Source: GCA-2861595 sp035536185 (GTDB lineage: Bacteria; Actinomycetota; Acidimicrobiia; Acidimicrobiales; GCA-2861595). From it: a stretch of DNA of 64,000 nucleotides. Positions 42,699-52,819 of the stretch are shown one piece after another. Made by a program: the position numbers and the translations under genes. The notes under the pieces are model-generated. The model ran no database searches and was not told the DNA's origin. It saw only the letters and a program-made list of their open reading frames with translations. Every line of letters begins with the position of its first letter. Position 1 is the stretch's first letter. The stretch lies in assembly GCA_035536185.1 (NCBI GenBank), contig DATLOM010000055.1, forward strand, positions 1 to 64,000, in the 5' to 3' direction.

Positions 42699-44045
42699 AT
42701 GACACTTCTGCTGGCTGCCCGCCGGGCGTCTGCCGCCACCGCCGAGATCACCGAGCTGGACGGGCGCACCATCGCCCGCTTCCACCTCGAGGGCGGCGAG
42801 CATCGGGGGGCCATCGGGCCCGCTGAAGGCGACACCCTGGAGCGCCTCGTGCTGGCCGCCGCCGAACTGGGCGTGCCGGTGCTCGGAACGGTGGCCAGCT
42901 CGGGTGCCGACATCTCCCATGGTGTCGCGTCGCTCCACGCATGGGGACGTGTGGCCCGGGCCCTGGTGGCGGCGTCGGGCGTCGTGCCCGTCGCCATCGT
43001 CGTCACCGGGCCCTGCCTGGCCGGGCCGGCGCTCATGCTGGGTCTGGCCGACATCGTGGTGATGACCTCGTCGGCCTTCTCCTATGTGAGCGGCCCCAAC
43101 GCCGTTCGCCGCTTCACCGGCGCCGAAGTGGATCACGCCTCCCTCGGCGCGGCCGCCATCCACGCCAGCCGCACCGGCGTGGCCTGGGCCACTGCTCCCG
43201 ACGAGGCGGCGGCGTTGGATGTCGCTCTCGACCTTCTCTCCTACTTCCCGTCCAACAACGGCGAGCTGCCGCCGGCCCAGTGGAGCGACGATCCCGTCGA
43301 CCGGGACTGCGAGGCGGCCGCCGCCGCCGTTCCCGACGAGGCCTCTGTCTCCTACGACATCCGCTCCGTCATCGCCGACGTCACCGACGACAGCTCGTTC
43401 CTCGAGGTGCGGGCGCTGCACGCCCCGAACGTGGTGACCGGCCTGGCCACGGTGGCCGGGCAGCCGGTAGGCGTCGTGGCCAACCAGCCCTCCGTCATGG
43501 CCGGCACCCTCGACATCGACGGTTCACGCAAGGCGGCCCGCTTCGTCCAGGTGTGCGACGCCTTCAACATCCCCCTGCTGACCCTCGTCGACACGCCCGG
43601 CTTCCAGCCCGGCAAGGACATCGAGTGGCGGGGGATGATCCGCCATGGCGCGCAGCTGGTGCACGCCTACGCCGCGGCCACCGTGCCGCGGGTCTCCGTC
43701 GCCCTGCGCAAGGCCTACGGGGGGGCCTACATCGTCATGGACTCCAAGGGCCTCGGCAGCGACGCCTGCTTTGCCTGGCCCACGGCCGAGGTGGCGGTGA
43801 TGGGAGCGGCCGGTGCCGTGCAGGTGCTGCACGGGAAGCGCAAGCCGGGTGCCGCCGAGCGCGCCGGCCTCGAGGCGGAGTACTCGGCCAAGTTCTGCTC
43901 GCCGGTGATGGCCGCCGAGCGCGGCTTCCTCGACGACGTGATCGAGCCGGCGTCCACCCGCAGGGTCGTGGCCGCCGCCTTTGCCGCCCTGGCCTCCAAG
44001 CGGGAGACCCTGCCCGACCGCCGTCACTCGAACACCCCGCTCTGA
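42699..44045 (+). CDS. Acyl-CoA carboxylase carboxyltransferase subunit
   Basis: A 448-residue crotonase-fold carboxyltransferase of the AccD/PccB type that moves CO2 from carboxybiotin to acyl-CoA, supplying malonyl-CoA. Signatures are TGPCLAGPALMLGLAD, SGPNAVRRFTG, LTLVDTPGFQPG and LRKAYGGAYIVM. It is shorter than usual (about 510-530) because the N-terminal zinc or lid region is trimmed. No biotin carboxylase gene is present here, so that subunit is encoded elsewhere. There is a 109-base gap from fabF, with no visible gene. Its stop overlaps the fabI ATG by one base. Confidence 0.88.
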   Translation: MTLLLAARRASAATAEITELDGRTIARFHLEGGEHRGAIGPAEGDTLERLVLAAAELGVPVLGTVASSGADISHGVASLHAWGRVARALVAASGVVPVAIVVTGPCLAGPALMLGLADIVVMTSSAFSYVSGPNAVRRFTGAEVDHASLGAAAIHASRTGVAWATAPDEAAALDVALDLLSYFPSNNGELPPAQWSDDPVDRDCEAAAAAVPDEASVSYDIRSVIADVTDDSSFLEVRALHAPNVVTGLATVAGQPVGVVANQPSVMAGTLDIDGSRKAARFVQVCDAFNIPLLTLVDTPGFQPGKDIEWRGMIRHGAQLVHAYAAATVPRVSVALRKAYGGAYIVMDSKGLGSDACFAWPTAEVAVMGAAGAVQVLHGKRKPGAAERAGLEAEYSAKFCSPVMAAERGFLDDVIEPASTRRVVAAAFAALASKRETLPDRRHSNTPL

Positions 44046-44815
44046 TGCTGCTCGAGGGAAAGCGAATCCTCGTCACCGGAGTGCTCACCGAGGCATCGCT
44101 GGCCTTCGCCGTGGCCCGGCTGGCCCAGGAGCAGGGGGCGCAGATCGTCCTGACATCGTTCGGCCGGCCCATGAACCTCACCCTGCGCAGCGCCCGCAGG
44201 CTCCCGGAACCGCCCGATGTTCTCGAGCTCGACGTCACCGATCCGGACCACCTGACCCGCCTGGGTAGCCAGCTCGAACAGCGCTGGGGAGGGTTGGACG
44301 GGGTGGTGCACGCCATCGGTTTCGCACCCGAGGCCTGCCTGGGTGGCGACATCATGCGGGCACAGTGGGATGACGTGGCGACGGCGATCCACGTGTCGGC
44401 CTACTCGCTCAAGGCGCTGGCCGAGATGGCGCTCCCGTTGATGCAGAAGAACGGCAGCGGCTCGATCGTCGGTCTCGACTTCGACGCCCGCCAGGCCTGG
44501 CCCTCCTACGACTGGATGGGCGTGGCCAAGGCGGCGCTGGAATCGTGCGCCCGCTACCTCGCCCGCGACCTGGGCTCCCAGAAGATCCGGGTCAACCTGG
44601 TCGCCGCCGGCCCACAGCGCACCGTGGCTGCCCGCGGTATCCCCGGCTTCGACGCCTTCGAGGCGGCGTGGGCGGCCCGGGCCCCGCTCGGTTGGGACGT
44701 GGGTGACACCGAGCCTGTGGCCAAGGCGTGCGTGGCCTTGTTGTCCGACTGGTTCCCCGCCACCACCGGCGAGATCCTCCACGTCGACGGTGGTTACCAC
44801 GCCATGGGCGCGTAA
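44045..44815 (+). CDS. fabI: Enoyl-ACP reductase FabI/InhA type
   Basis: A 256-residue NADH-dependent reductase that completes each elongation cycle. It resembles InhA: VTGVLTEASLAFAVA binds the cofactor. The catalytic pair is Tyr155 and Lys162 in YDWMGVAKAALES. It ends with GEILHVDGGYHAMGA. Members of this type are targets of isoniazid- and triclosan-like inhibitors. It closes the operon and overlaps the carboxyltransferase stop (TGATG). Confidence 0.94.
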   Translation: MLLEGKRILVTGVLTEASLAFAVARLAQEQGAQIVLTSFGRPMNLTLRSARRLPEPPDVLELDVTDPDHLTRLGSQLEQRWGGLDGVVHAIGFAPEACLGGDIMRAQWDDVATAIHVSAYSLKALAEMALPLMQKNGSGSIVGLDFDARQAWPSYDWMGVAKAALESCARYLARDLGSQKIRVNLVAAGPQRTVAARGIPGFDAFEAAWAARAPLGWDVGDTEPVAKACVALLSDWFPATTGEILHVDGGYHAMGA

Positions 44816-44826
44816 ACGCATCCCGG

Positions 44827-44832
44827 TAGGCT
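44827..44832 (+). promoter_or_regulatory. -10 element of gtrA-family gene
   Basis: TAGGCT ends seven bases before the ATG at 44840. Confidence 0.45.
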
Positions 44833-44839
44833 CGCCGTC

Positions 44840-45334
44840 ATGGCCCTGACCATCGGCGCGCTGCGCGACCGCGTGCGCACGCCGGGCGGCCAGAAGGCCG
44901 TTCGCTACATGCTGGTGTCGGTGGTCTCGGTGGCGGTGAACCAGGTCACGCTGTTCACTCTCCAGGTCGGTCTTCACTGGACGGCGAAGTCGGCCAACAT
45001 CATGGCCTGCTGCATCGCCGGGATCCCGTCGTATTACCTGAACCGCACCTGGGCCTGGGGCAAGCGGGGCCGTTCCCACTTCCTGAAAGAGCTCCTCCCG
45101 TTCTGGTCGCTGGCCTTCCTCGGCCTGGTCATGTCGACCTTCTCGGCCGACTACGCCGAAAGCCACGCCCGGAACTTCACCGATGCTCGGGTGGGTCAGG
45201 CACTGATCGTGAACGTGACCGTGATCCTCACCTTCGGAATTCTCTGGATCGTGAAGTTCCTCTTCTTCAACAGGGTGTTCGTCACCGATGACGATGACTT
45301 GCAGGCCATGCTGGAGAACGAAGTCGTCGCCTGA
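44840..45334 (+). CDS. GtrA-family membrane protein
   Basis: A 164-residue four-helix membrane protein of the GtrA/DPMS family. The signature is RYMLVSVVSVAVNQ at the first helix and YYLNRTWAW in the loop after the second. GtrA proteins are thought to flip or position lipid-linked sugars for glycosylation of surface polymers. No glycosyltransferase gene is adjacent, so its substrate is open. The C-terminus is acidic. Confidence 0.85.
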   Translation: MALTIGALRDRVRTPGGQKAVRYMLVSVVSVAVNQVTLFTLQVGLHWTAKSANIMACCIAGIPSYYLNRTWAWGKRGRSHFLKELLPFWSLAFLGLVMSTFSADYAESHARNFTDARVGQALIVNVTVILTFGILWIVKFLFFNRVFVTDDDDLQAMLENEVVA

Positions 45335-45429
45335 GCGGAGCGATACACAACCCGCGCCGTCCCACATCGCCGGAGGCCGGCAGTTCGTGCCGACAGCACA
45401 AGGGTGGTCGCTCGGTCAACAATGTCGGC

Positions 45430-46047
45430 ATGAACCCCGTGAACAAGTTCGATGAGAAAGCCGCCACCTGGGACGACGATCCTGCCCACGTCGAGCGTGC
45501 CGCGGTGGTCGCCGGTGCCATTCGCGACGCGGTCCCACTCGACTCGTCGGTCCGGCTCCTCGAGTACGGCGCCGGGACCGGCCTTGTGTCGCAGGCGCTG
45601 CGTGACTCGGCCGGTCCGATCACGCTGGTGGACACCTCGGCGGGCATGCGCAAGGTGATGGCGGACAAGGTCGCAGCAGGTTTGATCGCCGACGCGCGAG
45701 TCTGGGATCTAGATCTCGCGGCGGCGCCGCTGCCCGCGTCGGAGGAGCGCTTCGACCTCATTGTCACGGTCCTGGCTCTGCACCACCTCCCGCAGATGGA
45801 GCCCGTGTTGTCGAACTTCGCCACGCTGCTGGCCGAGGGAGGTCACCTGGCCATCGTCGACCTGGACGAAGAGGACGGAACGTTCCACGGGGATGGCTTC
45901 GACGGCCACCATGGCTTCGATCACGATGCCCTGGCCGACGACCTGGGCAGAGCCGGCTTCACCAACGTCTCTTTCCAGCGATGCCACCAGATCGTTCGGG
46001 ACGGGCGCGACTACCCCCTCTTCCTCGCGACGGCCACACGCACGTAG
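45430..46047 (+). CDS. Class I SAM-dependent methyltransferase
   Basis: A 205-residue enzyme. Motif I is LLEYGAGTGLVSQAL, with VDTSAGM as the next acidic strand and FDLIVTVLALHHLP further on. A His-rich loop (FHGDGFDGHHGFDHD) near residue 160 is unusual and might bind a metal. Its substrate is unknown. Codon bias is slightly weaker than in the neighbours. Confidence 0.83.
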   Translation: MNPVNKFDEKAATWDDDPAHVERAAVVAGAIRDAVPLDSSVRLLEYGAGTGLVSQALRDSAGPITLVDTSAGMRKVMADKVAAGLIADARVWDLDLAAAPLPASEERFDLIVTVLALHHLPQMEPVLSNFATLLAEGGHLAIVDLDEEDGTFHGDGFDGHHGFDHDALADDLGRAGFTNVSFQRCHQIVRDGRDYPLFLATATRT

Positions 46048-46092
46048 GCCTGCCTGCTCGCTCGGGCCCTCGCCGGCTGCGTGGCCGCCACG

Positions 46093-46506
46093 TCAGCCGG
46101 AGGGCTGCTCCTCGGCCGCGATGACCATCCACGGCGTGCCGAACCGATCTGCGCACATGCCGAAGGCGGGCGAGAAGAAGGTCGGTTCGAGCTTCTGGGT
46201 CACCGTGCCACCCTCGGCCAGCGCTTCGAAGACCCGCTTGGCGTCGTCGACACCGCTGGCGTCGTAGCTGACCATCATTCCCTGGACGGAGAAGTCCTCG
46301 CTCATGGGGTCGTCGGACGCCATCAGCAGGTCATCACCGATGGTGAGGGCGGCGTGGATGACGAGGTTCTCCTTGCCTGCCGGCGGGTCAGCGCCGGGAG
46401 CGTCCTTCAGCGCCATGACCGTCAGCTCGCCGCCGAAGATCTCCTGGTAACGGGTGAACGCCTCCCGGCAGTTGCCGCCGAAGAAGAGGTAGGGACGAAA
46501 GGCCAT
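46093..46506 (-). CDS. VOC-superfamily (PhnB-like) protein
   Basis: A 137-residue glyoxalase/bleomycin-resistance fold of the PhnB group. The start is RPYLFFGGNCREAFTRYQEIF and the end is CADRFGTPWMVI. ATG 46506 is clear, with AAGGAGG just upstream. These proteins lack a single known activity. It lies downstream of thiC on the same strand, separated by about 330 bases holding the zinc-finger remnant. Confidence 0.87.
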   Translation of the reverse strand: MAFRPYLFFGGNCREAFTRYQEIFGGELTVMALKDAPGADPPAGKENLVIHAALTIGDDLLMASDDPMSEDFSVQGMMVSYDASGVDDAKRVFEALAEGGTVTQKLEPTFFSPAFGMCADRFGTPWMVIAAEEQPSG

Positions 46507-46692
46507 CAGGTCCTCCTTTGGTAGTAGTGGGTCATGGTGCTCATCGGGATTGCTGCCTCCCATCGCGCACCGCGGGCTCGGTCTGTTGTTCGTCTTTTCT
46601 ACAACGTACGAGGACGCACGGACTCATCGCGCCGCTGTAGCGGCGTTGGTTGGTCCCGGTAGCCGGGCCAGGTACTCCGCCATCGTGCCTTC

Positions 46693-46831
46693 TCAGGTGC
46701 TGGCATCGTCAGGATGCTCCTCTTGCTCCACGCCGGCCTCGACCGGAGCGTGATCCTCGGCCCAGTGGGATTCGAGCTCGGTCGTGTTGAAACTTGAGCT
46801 CGCAGCGGGGGCACTGGCGGGCGTCGGGCAG
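46693..46831 (-). pseudogene. Frameshifted C2H2-like zinc-finger mini-gene
   Basis: Directly after the thiC stop, one frame reads QCPRCELKF. A second frame from the same place reads NTTELESHWAEDH and ends at a TGA (46695-46693). Joined, they give C-x2-C-x3-F...L-x2-H-x4-H, the pattern of a C2H2 finger. The break is at a TTT run (46792-46790); a one-base deletion or a two-base insertion would restore the frame. No ATG, GTG or TTG start is evident, so it may be decayed or a sequencing indel. Confidence 0.5.
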
Positions 46832-46833
46832 GA

Positions 46834-48576
<1,743 letters not shown>

Positions 48577-48582
48577 TGGTGT

Positions 48583-48677
48583 GACTCCCTCCGCCGGCAT
48601 TACCCGGATCAGGTCCCGGTCGGCCCCGCAGGGTCCCTCTCAGCCCGGTCCGTCCGAGCTCCCGTCCCGCCAGTCTC
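48583..48677 (-). promoter_or_regulatory. TPP riboswitch
   Basis: The minus strand carries the conserved thi-box in order: CTGAGA (48643-48638), ACCTGAT (48614-48608), GTAATGCC (48603-48596) and GGAGGGA (48592-48586). The last ends ten bases before the thiC ATG. Because GGAGGGA can also be the ribosome site, control is probably at translation. Outer limits of P1 are approximate. Confidence 0.93.
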
Positions 48678-48713
48678 GCGCAGCCGGTCGTTTGCCGCCC
48701 TCCCCTCCCGAAG

Positions 48714-49151
48714 TTACGGCCGGCGGCCCTGTGAGTCGGGGAGGGCGACCACCTCTACTCCTTCCGTTCGGGCTATAGCGGCAAGGCCCGGGTCGGCGGT
48801 GGCCAGCGCGTCGCCGAAGGCCAGGGCGGTGGCCAGCGCGGCGCAGTCGGCCAGGGAGACCTCGCAAGTCCGGCGCCGGTAATGGGCTGCCCGCAACGTG
48901 CCGGCCACCGCCGCCGCTTCCGGATCCAGCAACTCCAGCGACAGACCCTCGGCGCGGAGCCAGTCCAGGCGCTGGTGAACGTCCTCGAGGGAGTGCTGTC
49001 TCATTCGGACGAGGACATCGATGGTCTCGATCATGTTGACGGTGCTCAACCGGCTGCGGTCGTCTGCGCTCCGCAGCAGGGTCTCGACGTCGCCCGCGGC
49101 TGCCTCGCCGGCAAGAAACGCGATGACGGCGAAGGCGTCGAGAACGGTCAA
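48714..49151 (-). CDS. PIN-domain toxin (VapC-like)
   Basis: A 145-residue putative ribonuclease. The PIN acidic residues are visible: Asp5 in TVLDAFAVIAFL, Glu in NMIETIDVL, and the pair in SLADCAALATAL with ATADPGL. Magnesium-dependent RNA cleavage is the family activity. The TTG start overlaps the antitoxin stop by four bases (TTGA), the classic toxin-antitoxin order. Confidence 0.88.
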   Translation of the reverse strand: MTVLDAFAVIAFLAGEAAAGDVETLLRSADDRSRLSTVNMIETIDVLVRMRQHSLEDVHQRLDWLRAEGLSLELLDPEAAAVAGTLRAAHYRRRTCEVSLADCAALATALAFGDALATADPGLAAIARTEGVEVVALPDSQGRRP

Positions 49152-49375
49152 CGCTTCCTGCTGGCTTCCTCGGAACGCAAAACGCGACGATCTGTCTCCG
49201 CCGCGTGTGGCGAGCGTAGGGATCCGCGGGCAGCGGCAATCGGGTCCGGGGGGAGCGGCCGGACCACGATCTCATCGCCTCGGTCCTCGATGACCACAAC
49301 GCTGCTCTGCCAACGCCGGCGGATGGACGCAGGAATGGAGATCTGACCACCCTTGGATATCTGAACCTTCTTCAT
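49148..49375 (-). CDS. AbrB/MazE-type antitoxin (VapB-like)
   Basis: A 75-residue DNA-binding antitoxin. The swapped-hairpin fold is seen in KVQISKGGQISIPASIRRRW and IVVRPLPPD. The C-terminal tail should wrap and block the PIN toxin. TATCCT seven bases before the ATG is the probable -10 and overlaps a direct-repeat operator, indicating autoregulation. Confidence 0.88.
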   Translation of the reverse strand: MKKVQISKGGQISIPASIRRRWQSSVVVIEDRGDEIVVRPLPPDPIAAARGSLRSPHAAETDRRVLRSEEASRKR

Positions 49376-49382
49376 GACTAGG

Positions 49383-49415
49383 AGGATATCTCATGGCGGA
49401 CCCGCTATCTCATGG
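49383..49415 (-). promoter_or_regulatory. Toxin-antitoxin promoter with direct-repeat operator
   Basis: CCATGAGATA occurs twice on the minus strand (49396-49387 and 49415-49406), 19 bp apart. TATCCT (49388-49383) overlaps the nearer copy and ends seven bases before the antitoxin ATG. Binding of the antitoxin complex would block initiation. The distal repeat overlaps the stop codon of lnt. Confidence 0.6.
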
Positions 49416-51026
49416 AAGGTGTCTAAGTTCCTGCTGCGGCCGAGCCCACCAACCGCCGGCAAGAGCGATGGCGACGAGTGCCAGCAGAGGCCATTCGCCG
49501 GTCCGGTGGTAGATGGTCTGCCCGGATCGCAGAGTGACGGGGCGCTGGAGGACCTGGCGCCGGCCGAGGGTGCTGCGGGCCAATACCCGGCCGCGGTGGT
49601 CGATGAAGGCGCTGTAGCCGGTGGGGGCGGCCTGGACCACGGCGCGGCCTGACTCGATCGCCCGTAGGCGGGCGGCGGCCACCTCCTGGGTCGGCACCTG
49701 GGTGGTGCTGAAGGACGCCGCGTTGGTCGGCACCAAGAGGACGCTGCCGCCGGCGCCGGTGGCGGCGCGGGCCCGGCCGGCGAAGAAGACCTCGGAGGAG
49801 ATCAGCACCCCCATCTCGCCGGCAGAAGTGGACACCACGCCCGGGCCGCGGCCGGCGATGGCGTCACGGGGAATGACGGAGAGGTCGGCGAAGCGATCGA
49901 CCAGGCCCCGCCACGGGACGTACTCCCCGAAGGGGACCCGGTGGACCTTGTCGTAGCGGTCGGTGATGGTGCCGGCGGCTGACCACACCACGGTGGCGTT
50001 GCGGAAGCGGGTGGCGCCGGCGTCCTCCACCACCCCGGCCACCACCGGTGCGCCGACCCGCCGGGCCACGAGGCCCACCCGCTCGGCCTCGGGAGTGCTG
50101 CCGATAGGGCGGTCGACGTCGATCACGTCCTCAGGCCACAGGACCAGGTCGAGCGGAGGGCGAAGCCGCTCGCTGGCCGCCACCTGGGCGCCGAAGACGA
50201 CTCCTGTGTCGGTGTCCACTCCACGAAAGCCACGCGGCCCGCCACCCTGTACGGCGCCCACGTCGATCGATTCTCCGGCCGACCCGTCCGGCGCCGCCGC
50301 GCCGGCGAGAGCAACACCAGCGACGAGGGCGACGGCCACTCCCGGGCGCGGCCACAGATGGGGAATCCGCTTGATGGGCACGCCCGGGCCAGGGCCGTTC
50401 GACCGGCCAGGTTCGCCGACCGCCCCCGCCGGCACACGCTCACCGGAGGGGACCGGTTGGGCGGCCTCGCCATCCTGCTCACGCGCCATCGGTCGATCGC
50501 CGCCGGCGGGCTCCGCGTCCTGGTCCCGCCGGTCCAAGCCGACCAGCTCGGCCACGGCCACTCCGCCGATGCCGACCAGCGCCACGAGCAGCAGCTCGCC
50601 GCCAAGTCGGGCCGCGCCGGCCAGGGGACCGCCCACCTGGCCGAGAGCGATGCCCGCCAGTGGCAGCCCTCCGAAGGGCACGACCCGGCGCAGCGCCTCG
50701 GCCAGCACGAGTGCCGCGGGAAACCCGAACGTCCTGCCGCGGCCGGGAGGGCAGACGGCCCCGGCAATCCCCATGAACAGCGCCTCCACGACGACGGCCA
50801 GGCACGCGCCGGCGATGTTGAACTCGCCCATCCACCACAGGCCCACGATGAACATCCCCAGGCCGAAGGCAAAGCCTGCCCGGAACCGCCGCCACACCGG
50901 CTGCTCCCGGAGCAGCAGCGAGAGGACGCTGATCCCCACGAAGGCCAGCGGCCACCAACCCCAGGGGGGTAGCGACAGCGCGACCAGGACGCCGCCGAGC
51001 GCCGCCCCCCCGAGTTTCGAGTACAT
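49410..51026 (-). CDS. lnt: Apolipoprotein N-acyltransferase (Lnt) homologue with Ser for catalytic Cys
   Basis: A 538-residue membrane protein with N-terminal helices, a Pro/Arg-rich insert near 190-240, a carbon-nitrogen hydrolase domain and a final helix. The catalytic Glu (LWPED, Glu299) and Lys (YDKVHRVPFG, Lys360) are present. The segment that holds the catalytic Cys in E. coli (I-C-Y-E) reads VLISSEVFF, with Ser410 and Ser411. Spacings match E. coli (E267, K335, C387). Acylation of lipoprotein N-termini is therefore uncertain. ATG 51026 gives a good first helix. Last gene of the NHEJ operon. Confidence 0.82.
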   Translation of the reverse strand: MYSKLGGAALGGVLVALSLPPWGWWPLAFVGISVLSLLLREQPVWRRFRAGFAFGLGMFIVGLWWMGEFNIAGACLAVVVEALFMGIAGAVCPPGRGRTFGFPAALVLAEALRRVVPFGGLPLAGIALGQVGGPLAGAARLGGELLLVALVGIGGVAVAELVGLDRRDQDAEPAGGDRPMAREQDGEAAQPVPSGERVPAGAVGEPGRSNGPGPGVPIKRIPHLWPRPGVAVALVAGVALAGAAAPDGSAGESIDVGAVQGGGPRGFRGVDTDTGVVFGAQVAASERLRPPLDLVLWPEDVIDVDRPIGSTPEAERVGLVARRVGAPVVAGVVEDAGATRFRNATVVWSAAGTITDRYDKVHRVPFGEYVPWRGLVDRFADLSVIPRDAIAGRGPGVVSTSAGEMGVLISSEVFFAGRARAATGAGGSVLLVPTNAASFSTTQVPTQEVAAARLRAIESGRAVVQAAPTGYSAFIDHRGRVLARSTLGRRQVLQRPVTLRSGQTIYHRTGEWPLLALVAIALAGGWWARPQQELRHLP

Positions 51027-51045
51027 GCCGGGCCGATTCTGCCCG

Positions 51046-51954
51046 CTATGTGCTCGCAAGGGCGGGGAGGGCCTGCTCCAGCTCGTTCAGCGGCGCGAAC
51101 AGGTCGCCCACCCGCTCGACCCGCTCGACCACCTCGCCGGCCTCGAAAACCAGGCGGTCCGGGTCCTGGCCCTCGGCGCAACCGGCCACCTCGTCCCACG
51201 TCACCGGCGCTGACACCGAAGGCCGGGGCCGGGCCCGGAGCGAGTACACCGACACCGTCGTCTTGTGCTCGTCGTTCTGGCTCCAGTCGATGAGCACCTT
51301 GCCGGGGCGCAGGTCCTTCTTCATGCTGGACACCACCTCGCCGGGGAAGCGCTTCTCGAACAGCTGGGCCACGGCCAGGGCGAACCCCTTCGTGCCCGGG
51401 CTCCCGTCGTAGCCGACCGGAGTGTTGAGGGGCACGTACAACTGGAGGCCTTTGGAGCCGGAAGTCTTGGCAAAGCTCTCCAGGCCCATCTGCGAGAAGA
51501 GCTCTCGGAGGCGCAACCCGATCGAGCAGCACTCCACGATGGTGGCCGGCGCGCCGGGATCGAGGTCGAACACCACCATGGTGGGCCGCTTGATGTCGAC
51601 GGCCCTCGACAGCGAAGGGTGCAGCTCCAAGGAGGCCGTGTTGGCCACCCACACCAGAGCGGCCAGCTCGTCGACCACGCAGTAGTTGACCTCGCCCTTG
51701 TTGCGGTCGCTCCACACCGATGCCGTGGGCATCCACGGTGGACGGTGCGACGGGCAGCGCTTCTCGTAGAAGAACTGCCCCTCCACCCCGTTTGGGTAGC
51801 GCTTGAGGGTGAGCGGGCGGCCGGTCAGGTGGGGGAGTAGGGCCGGCGCGATGGCCTGGTAGTAGCCGATCACCTCGCCCTTGGTGAACCCGGCCTGAGG
51901 ATAGAGAACCTTGTCGAGGTTGGAGAGGCTGAGCTCCCGTCCGCCCACACTCAC
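51046..51954 (-). CDS. LigD-type polymerase/primase domain protein
   Basis: About 302 residues forming only the polymerase part of LigD, which fills gaps with ribonucleotides during end joining. Metal-binding FDLDPG is present. The conserved loop reads TSGSKGLQLYVPL, with Gln where His is common. The catalytic third Asp lies near LIDWSQND. No ligase or phosphoesterase domain is fused. The GTG at 51954 is a best guess; a TTG near 51984, just after the ku stop, would add ten residues. Confidence 0.85.
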   Translation of the reverse strand: MSVGGRELSLSNLDKVLYPQAGFTKGEVIGYYQAIAPALLPHLTGRPLTLKRYPNGVEGQFFYEKRCPSHRPPWMPTASVWSDRNKGEVNYCVVDELAALVWVANTASLELHPSLSRAVDIKRPTMVVFDLDPGAPATIVECCSIGLRLRELFSQMGLESFAKTSGSKGLQLYVPLNTPVGYDGSPGTKGFALAVAQLFEKRFPGEVVSSMKKDLRPGKVLIDWSQNDEHKTTVSVYSLRARPRPSVSAPVTWDEVAGCAEGQDPDRLVFEAGEVVERVERVGDLFAPLNELEQALPALAST

Positions 51955-51988
51955 CTTGGTCGCCGTCGACGCCGGCGGGGTCAACGCC

Positions 51989-52789
51989 TCAAGAGGCCTT
52001 CTGCTTGCCCTTGGCCGCGGCCAGAGAAGCCTCCAGGGCGGCCATGAGGTCGACCACCGGGGTGGGCCGCTCGGCGGCGGGCTGGGCGACGATCTCCTGG
52101 CCCTCGGCCTTGCGCTCCACCAGGTCCAGGACCTGCTCACGGTAGGTGTCGTGGTACTTGGTGGGATCGAAGCCGGTGGACAGCGAGTCGATCAGCTGCT
52201 GGGCCATCTTCAGCTCCCGGTCGCTCACCGTCGAGGACTTGTCGGCGCCGGGTAGCCCCTCCAGCTCCTCCTGGGGCACGACCTCGTCGGCGAAGTTCAT
52301 GGTGGACATCACCAGCGCCTCACCCACCGGGCGCACGGCCACGAGGTACTGCTTGGTGCGCATGACGACCTTGGCGATGCCGACCTTGTTGGCGTCCCGC
52401 ATGGCCTCGAGCAGCAGCCGGTAGGGCTTGGAGCCCCGCTCGTCGGGTACCACGTAATAGGACGAGTCGAAGAACAGCGGGTCGATCTGGTCGAGGTCCA
52501 CGAAGTCCTCGATGTCGATGGTGTGGGTGCTCTCCGGGTCCAGCTCCTCGAGCTCCTCGGGATCGATCACGACGTACTGGTCCTTGGAGATCTCGTAGCC
52601 CTTGACCAGCTCCTCGTACGGCACCTCCTCGCCGTCGGCGCTGCACACCCGCTTCTGCTGGATTCGAGCCCCGTCCTTGGAGTGGAGCTGGTGGAACCGC
52701 ACGTCCTTCTTGCGCACCGCGGTGAACAGCTTCACCGGCACGTTCACCAGCCCGAAGCTGATGGCACCACCCCAAATCGACCTGGCCAT
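51989..52789 (-). CDS. ku: DNA end-binding protein Ku
   Basis: A 266-residue bacterial Ku that forms a homodimeric ring on DNA ends and recruits LigD for NHEJ. The N-terminus ARSIWGGAISFGLVNVPVKL is diagnostic. The core includes YVVPDERGSKPYRLL, and the tail is Ala/Lys-rich (AAAKGKQKAS). It lies between the ligase and the polymerase genes on one strand, with short gaps (30 and about 34 bases). Confidence 0.96.
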   Translation of the reverse strand: MARSIWGGAISFGLVNVPVKLFTAVRKKDVRFHQLHSKDGARIQQKRVCSADGEEVPYEELVKGYEISKDQYVVIDPEELEELDPESTHTIDIEDFVDLDQIDPLFFDSSYYVVPDERGSKPYRLLLEAMRDANKVGIAKVVMRTKQYLVAVRPVGEALVMSTMNFADEVVPQEELEGLPGADKSSTVSDRELKMAQQLIDSLSTGFDPTKYHDTYREQVLDLVERKAEGQEIVAQPAAERPTPVVDLMAALEASLAAAKGKQKAS

Positions 52790-52819
52790 GAGCCCATTGT
52801 TCCCTCCGCTGCCCGATAC

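Noticed and set aside
46599..46814. 71-codon minus-strand frame after thiC
   Set aside because: It overlaps the zinc-finger-like frames but has no domain; the two other frames read together make better sense.
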